A stretch of 64,000 nt of DNA from Aureispira anguillae (GTDB lineage Bacteria; Bacteroidota; Bacteroidia; Chitinophagales; Saprospiraceae): positions 5,444,001 to 5,508,000 of the forward strand of contig NZ_AP026867.1 in the NCBI RefSeq assembly GCF_026000115.1, written 5' to 3'. Below are positions 59,974 through 64,000 of this stretch, piece by piece. The notes under the pieces are model-generated. The model ran no database searches. It was not told where the DNA came from and worked only from the letters and a program-made list of their open reading frames with translations. The translations under genes and the position numbers were made by a program. Within the stretch, counting starts at the first letter, position 1. Every line of letters starts with the position of its first letter.

Positions 59974-61674
59974 ATGGTAGGAACAATATTATTTTTTTTA
60001 GCAACATTGGTTTGTTCATTATTGGTTATAATGACTGTTTTAGAGTTCATTTCTATGTATAGACCCCATCATATGAATGAAATTTTATACCAACCTATTG
60101 CCCCCAACTATTGGCCAACTCAAAAATGGAAAACATCTTCACCTGAAGAACAAGGCGTAAACGCTGACAAACTCGTTGAAATGATTGCTTATTATCATAA
60201 AAAACGATTAAAAAACAAGTCCCTAATCATTGATTCAATAACGATTATTCGCAATGAACATATCATTGCAGATTTGTATTTCAATCCTTTATTCCCAAAA
60301 GATAAAAAGCACATTATCAATTCGTGTACAAAAAGTGTTCTATCAATACTAATTGGTATTGCAATTAAAGAAGGTTATATAAAAAATGTTTCTGTACCTA
60401 TTCTCGAAATTTTTGAGGCTACCAATAACAAAAAGATTGATACACGACTAGAAGCATTAACGATCAAAGACTTACTAACAATGAAGACGGGCTGGCATAG
60501 CCAAGATTCATATTTATATCGTTGGGTAGGTTTATTTAAGATGCAAGCAACAGAAGACTGGACAACATATATTTTGAATTTACCTTTTGAAACAAGTCCT
60601 AACAAACGCTTTGATTATAGCAATATGGCCTCGTTCTTACTTTCTGCGGTTCTAACAAGGGCGACAGGTATGGATAGCTTGTCTTTTGCTCAAAAACACC
60701 TTTTCACTCCTCTTGGTATTAAAGATATTTGTTGGGATCAAAGTCCTAAAGGAATATACATTGGGTTTGCAAGAATGTGGTTAAAACCGCATGACATGGC
60801 AAAAATTGGATTGCTTTATCTCCAAAAAGGAAAATGGGAAAATCAACAAATTGTACCTACAACTTGGGTTGAAGCATCCATTAAAGCCCATAGTTTTCCC
60901 AAACAGTACCGATATATATATAAAGAAAATCGGAAAATCGATTTTGGCAAAAGTGGTGGGAACTGGGTATTTTCCAACCTTATTAGACCGTTTACAGATG
61001 GCTATGGCTACCAATGGTGGTTGGATAAATCGGGAATATTTTCAGCCATTGGAGTTGGTGGGCAATACATCATGGTCATGCCCAAAGAAAATTTAATTGT
61101 AACAGTTACCAGCAAACTAACAGGTAAAGACTCTTTTTTACCCGTAACGCTCTTAAAAAACTTTATTATTCCTGCTATTGAGACAAAAAACACACTAGCT
61201 CCCAATCAAGTTGCAGGAGAAAAACTTTCCTCTTACTCAACAGCCCCACCCCTTCAATCAGAAGGAACTAAACAAAGCTTTAAACTGCCTTCTTTTGCTA
61301 AAGAAATAACTCATAAGGTTTATTCATTAAAGACAAGCATAGCTTCAAATCCTTGGATGCATGATCATTTAATGCTTGAATTTGATTCCAATTTAAATTA
61401 TGCTGTATTTAGCTATACCTTAGCTCCCAATAAAAGGATTAGATATGAAGTTGGCTTAAATAATCAATACCGAATCAGTAATTGTAAGGACAAATCCTAT
61501 GCAGCTATTGGGAAATGGACTACACCAAATACATTTATAATAGATTATGAACTCATTGGCTATTCTTCTAGGGGTAAATGGATTTTGGTTTTTAACAAGA
61601 ATGAAATTGAAGTAACAGAAATAGGAATGACAGGTCAATATAACTATCATGGGCTAATGATAAAAAACAGTTAG
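59974..61674 (+). CDS. Membrane-anchored serine beta-lactamase-family hydrolase
   Basis: 566 residues. N-terminal membrane helix (about 4-26). Class C beta-lactamase/esterase domain: the S-C-T-K site at S117-K120 ('INSCTKSVLSILIGIAI'), Y215-S-N217 ('FDYSNMASFLL'), and 'YGYQWWLDKSG' and 'GVGGQYIMVMPKENLIVTVTS' nearer the C-terminal side (family third motif region). The last 150 residues form an extra beta-rich domain. Probably a periplasm-facing esterase or peptidase. Its start is 49 bp after the recD2 stop. Confidence 0.87.
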   Translation: MVGTILFFLATLVCSLLVIMTVLEFISMYRPHHMNEILYQPIAPNYWPTQKWKTSSPEEQGVNADKLVEMIAYYHKKRLKNKSLIIDSITIIRNEHIIADLYFNPLFPKDKKHIINSCTKSVLSILIGIAIKEGYIKNVSVPILEIFEATNNKKIDTRLEALTIKDLLTMKTGWHSQDSYLYRWVGLFKMQATEDWTTYILNLPFETSPNKRFDYSNMASFLLSAVLTRATGMDSLSFAQKHLFTPLGIKDICWDQSPKGIYIGFARMWLKPHDMAKIGLLYLQKGKWENQQIVPTTWVEASIKAHSFPKQYRYIYKENRKIDFGKSGGNWVFSNLIRPFTDGYGYQWWLDKSGIFSAIGVGGQYIMVMPKENLIVTVTSKLTGKDSFLPVTLLKNFIIPAIETKNTLAPNQVAGEKLSSYSTAPPLQSEGTKQSFKLPSFAKEITHKVYSLKTSIASNPWMHDHLMLEFDSNLNYAVFSYTLAPNKRIRYEVGLNNQYRISNCKDKSYAAIGKWTTPNTFIIDYELIGYSSRGKWILVFNKNEIEVTEIGMTGQYNYHGLMIKNS

Positions 61675-61764
61675 CAAATATTAGTCTATTGTCATACGAG
61701 ATCTCAACCACCTCATCTTCTTGTTTCAAGTCCTCCCTATATCCCCTTTGCACCAACTACCAAT

Positions 61765-63060
61765 CTACCGCAACACATCTTTGAGTATGGCTCCTCGAAA
61801 TTGACTCCCCGTCAAAACTGCCCCTCGAAAATCAGCACCTGTCAAATTACAATTTTCAAAATCAGCACCCCGCAAATTAGCATTCATAAAACTAGCCCCT
61901 TTAAGGTTAGAACGTGAAAAATCAACATTTTCGAGTGTGGCTTCTGCAAAGATGGCACGCTCCAAATTGGCATCGGTGAGCAGGCTACCTATCAAATTAG
62001 CATCACTAAAATCCTGATTTTTGGCATAAACACCACACCAACTAGAATAAGGCAAATAAATTTCTTGTAGTTCTATCTCTGAGTCTATTCTTCGCATATC
62101 TAGAATAGCCTGCTTCCCCTTACTAATTGCCCCGCTTTTATAGATGCCTAATGTTCTTCCTTGAATTGTAATTAATTGCCAATGCCCCCCAAGCCCTCCA
62201 GCGTTTAAAAATTCGTGATGAGCTCTTATGGTTTCATCCAATGCCTCCCTTGTAAACACAGGGCTATGATAAGCTTTTTCTTGCATCTTTAAGCTCTTAA
62301 TATGTCTTGTAGAACTCCCTAAGCGATCTGCAAGCGCAAATTCTTGACTCAGCACTAACCGCTCCAAGGTCCAATGTTGCTGTAGCTTAGTGGGGAGAAA
62401 TTCCAACAAGGCTTCTTGATAGCCCTTGGGCTGACCAAAAAAGGTCTTCCGCCTTGCACAAACAGCCTTTGAAGCTAGGACAAAATCTAAATAGGTAGCA
62501 AAATTGGTTGGTCTAGAATCTAAATAACAAGTACCCATTTCATCGCCTAAAAAAACTAAAGGTGCCTGTCCTTTTCTTAAAAACAAGGCCATATTGCAAT
62601 AATAGGAAAAGCAGTCAAACGATCGAATTCCAGCATAAAAATCAATGGGTGAATACTTTTTTTTGTCAATGATAACATCCTGTTGCTCTACATTGGGAGA
62701 AACAACCTTTCGCAAGACTTCCTCCAAGGGCAGTAAAAATACACAGCCATCTTCTTTTTCAAAATCATCGGTTACATAATCCCAAGCAACAGGAGCTGTA
62801 GAACGATGAAAAGGTGGATATTTAGTGGTCTGATAATAAGGATTGCTTTTTAGCATCCAACGCATTTGCAAACCATTGGTCTGTGTATAAAAAGTTCGAA
62901 TAGCCTCATCCAATTGGCAATTATATTTTGCTTCTAGTGCTTCTATTTCCTGCAAGTGCAGGGGCGAAAAAGTATGATAGCCCAACAGCTCCACTTTGGA
63001 ATGACGGGCTAATTCTTTTGCTAGGTTATTAAAGGCTTCTATATAATTCTTAGAGACCAA
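61765..63060 (-). CDS. SUKH (SMI1/KNR4)-like protein fused to pentapeptide repeats
   Basis: 431 residues. The N-terminal part resembles SMI1/KNR4 domains ('LHLQEIEALEAKYNCQLDEAIRTFYTQTNGLQMRW', the helix and 'TNG' turn of that fold, and later 'PLVFLGDEMGTCYLDSRP' before 'TNFATYLDFVL'). The C-terminal 80 residues (351-431) are pentapeptide repeats of the A(D/N)Lxx type ('DFSDANLIGSLLTDANLERA', 'MNANLRGADFENCNLTGADF'), which fold into a right-handed helix. SUKH proteins are common immunity proteins of polymorphic toxins, but no toxin gene is adjacent. No signal peptide, so cytoplasmic. Confidence 0.78.
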   Translation of the reverse strand: MVSKNYIEAFNNLAKELARHSKVELLGYHTFSPLHLQEIEALEAKYNCQLDEAIRTFYTQTNGLQMRWMLKSNPYYQTTKYPPFHRSTAPVAWDYVTDDFEKEDGCVFLLPLEEVLRKVVSPNVEQQDVIIDKKKYSPIDFYAGIRSFDCFSYYCNMALFLRKGQAPLVFLGDEMGTCYLDSRPTNFATYLDFVLASKAVCARRKTFFGQPKGYQEALLEFLPTKLQQHWTLERLVLSQEFALADRLGSSTRHIKSLKMQEKAYHSPVFTREALDETIRAHHEFLNAGGLGGHWQLITIQGRTLGIYKSGAISKGKQAILDMRRIDSEIELQEIYLPYSSWCGVYAKNQDFSDANLIGSLLTDANLERAIFAEATLENVDFSRSNLKGASFMNANLRGADFENCNLTGADFRGAVLTGSQFRGAILKDVLR

Positions 63061-63457
63061 ATTTGGAGTTTTTATTGGAGTAAGTTGTTTATCCTTATAT
63101 AAAAATACATAGTATAACGAAGGACAAATGTTCTAATTCTTTTTGCAATCATAAGATTAACACCTACTATATATCTTACTAATATAAACTATTTTAACGA
63201 TTTATACAACCGTTCTATTCAAGCCCCTTATTCTAGCAGAAAACAAGTTTAAAATCTTATAACTTGTGTTTGTATTTTAAAACAAATTTCCCTAATATCG
63301 TTGTTTACTTCTTGAAGAAGCGTTTCAGAAGATGAAATGCGTTATTATGAATATAAATTACGCTTTAGTAAACCCTAAAATGGCTATAGTTAATCACTGC
63401 GAAATCTTGATTTGCCAGCTTATGTGTTGACTAAAGATCCCAAAAAAAATAAGTTGA
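63061..63457. other. Divergent intergenic region
   Basis: About 400 bp, AT-rich, between divergent genes. It should hold both promoters. A 32-codon frame (63332-63430) occurs just before the arginase-like gene but has no supporting feature. Confidence 0.5.
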
Positions 63458-64000
63458 ATGACGAATAAAAATGATAAAATTAGAATACTAGAAGTTCCTT
63501 CTGAATTAGGGGCAGGCACTCGTGGCGCTAGTTTAGGAATTGGAGCAATTAAAGTTGCTGCGCTCAATGCTGGCAACAAGTATTTTTCTAAATATACTTC
63601 TACCATAATTCCCAATGAAAACGAATTGCTTTTTGAGGATAGTCCTACCCAATATGCCAACTATATAGATGGTATTGTTAAGGTTTATAACTATGTCTCT
63701 CATTATGTTTCTGAAGAGGTGACGTACAACAAACGTTTTCCGATTGTATTGGCAGGGGATCACTCTACTGCGGGGGCAACCATTACAGGCATCAAAAAAT
63801 CAAATCCAAACAAACGCTTAGGGGTAATTTGGATTGATGCACATGCCGACCTTCATACCCCCTATACGACTCCTTCTGGCAATGTTCATGGCATGCCTTT
63901 AGCGGTCTGTCTAGGGATTGATAATATAGAACATCAGCGCAATGATATTCCAAAAGAAATCGCTGAACATTGGCATCGCCTAAAACATATGGGAGATGTC
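63458..64000 (+). CDS. Arginase/agmatinase-family protein (3' partial)
   Basis: Starts at ATG 63458 ('MTNKNDKIRILEVPSELGAG') and stays open for 181 codons to the window edge. Metal-site segments of the ureohydrolase family are present: 'VLAGDHSTAGATITGIK' (the G-D-H-S region), 'GVIWIDAHADLHTPYTT' (the D-A-H-x-D region) and 'SGNVHGMPLA', which matches the S-G-N-x-H-G-M-P pattern of true arginases. It would split arginine to ornithine and urea. It lies 14.5 kb from the arginine biosynthetic operon, so a local regulatory link is not implied. The remaining metal ligands lie beyond the edge. Confidence 0.92.
   Translation, partial: MTNKNDKIRILEVPSELGAGTRGASLGIGAIKVAALNAGNKYFSKYTSTIIPNENELLFEDSPTQYANYIDGIVKVYNYVSHYVSEEVTYNKRFPIVLAGDHSTAGATITGIKKSNPNKRLGVIWIDAHADLHTPYTTPSGNVHGMPLAVCLGIDNIEHQRNDIPKEIAEHWHRLKHMGDV

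Noticed and set aside
63332-63430. 32-codon frame before the arginase-like gene as another leader peptide
   Set aside because: It contains no arginine and no codon run, so there is no reason to call it a leader.

Overview
The window comes from a gliding or type IX-secreting member of the Bacteroidota, probably a Saprospira/Aureispira-like marine lineage. The lineage is my guess; the phylum is firm. The evidence is a complete gldK-L-M-N motor and secretion core, PorP/SprF, several proteins with C-terminal type IX sorting domains, AT-rich intergenic DNA, the Bacteroidota-type arginine route through N-acyl-citrulline, and many putative outer-membrane barrels. I saw no rRNA, tRNA, CRISPR array, insertion sequence or phage genes.

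Layout. 1-8.1 kb: secreted or surface proteins (a truncated sorting-domain protein, two tandem lipoproteins, two Omp28-like proteins, one small sorting-domain protein), each separated by a clear terminator. 8.2-16.3 kb: a Doc-type toxin with a large unrecognised partner, DNA polymerase I, an AddB-like PD-(D/E)XK nuclease, and a small membrane protein. 16.6-28.7 kb (all minus strand): gldK, then gldL-gldM-gldN, then a second full gldM, three 'mini-gldM' genes that keep only the C-terminal domains, a second gldN, and upstream of gldK a porP/sprF gene. The porP gene is directly downstream of a tail-anchored pseudokinase and a PhoX-like protein. 31-37.4 kb: a nonsense-interrupted flavin-binding protein gene, a membrane protein, a DUF3089 lipoprotein hydrolase, an unknown protein and a putative porin.

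37.6-48.9 kb (plus strand) is an arginine operon: GNAT::argG fusion, argC, argD, argF', argB::argE fusion, carA and carB. Its genes overlap or nearly abut, and together they run from glutamate and carbamoyl phosphate to argininosuccinate; argH is not here. The 620 bp in front contains two short open frames whose ends are packed with arginine codons just before a TAG stop, followed by a strong stem-loop. I read this as a candidate arginine-sensing leader-peptide region, the most interesting new thing in the window. 49-57 kb: a TetR regulator with a membrane protein, a barrel protein, a BlaI/M56 (BlaR1-like) pair with two near-perfect tandem operators, two membrane-linked unknowns, and a SIMPL/VWA pair. 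57.4-64 kb: RecD2-like helicase, a serine hydrolase, a SUKH plus pentapeptide-repeat protein, and the start of an arginase-family gene running off the right edge.

A dispersed structured repeat with ends ATTACTCCG / CGGAGTA occurs at three intergenic places (about 20.0, 34.1 and 57.3 kb). All calls come from reading the sequence; no database search was run.
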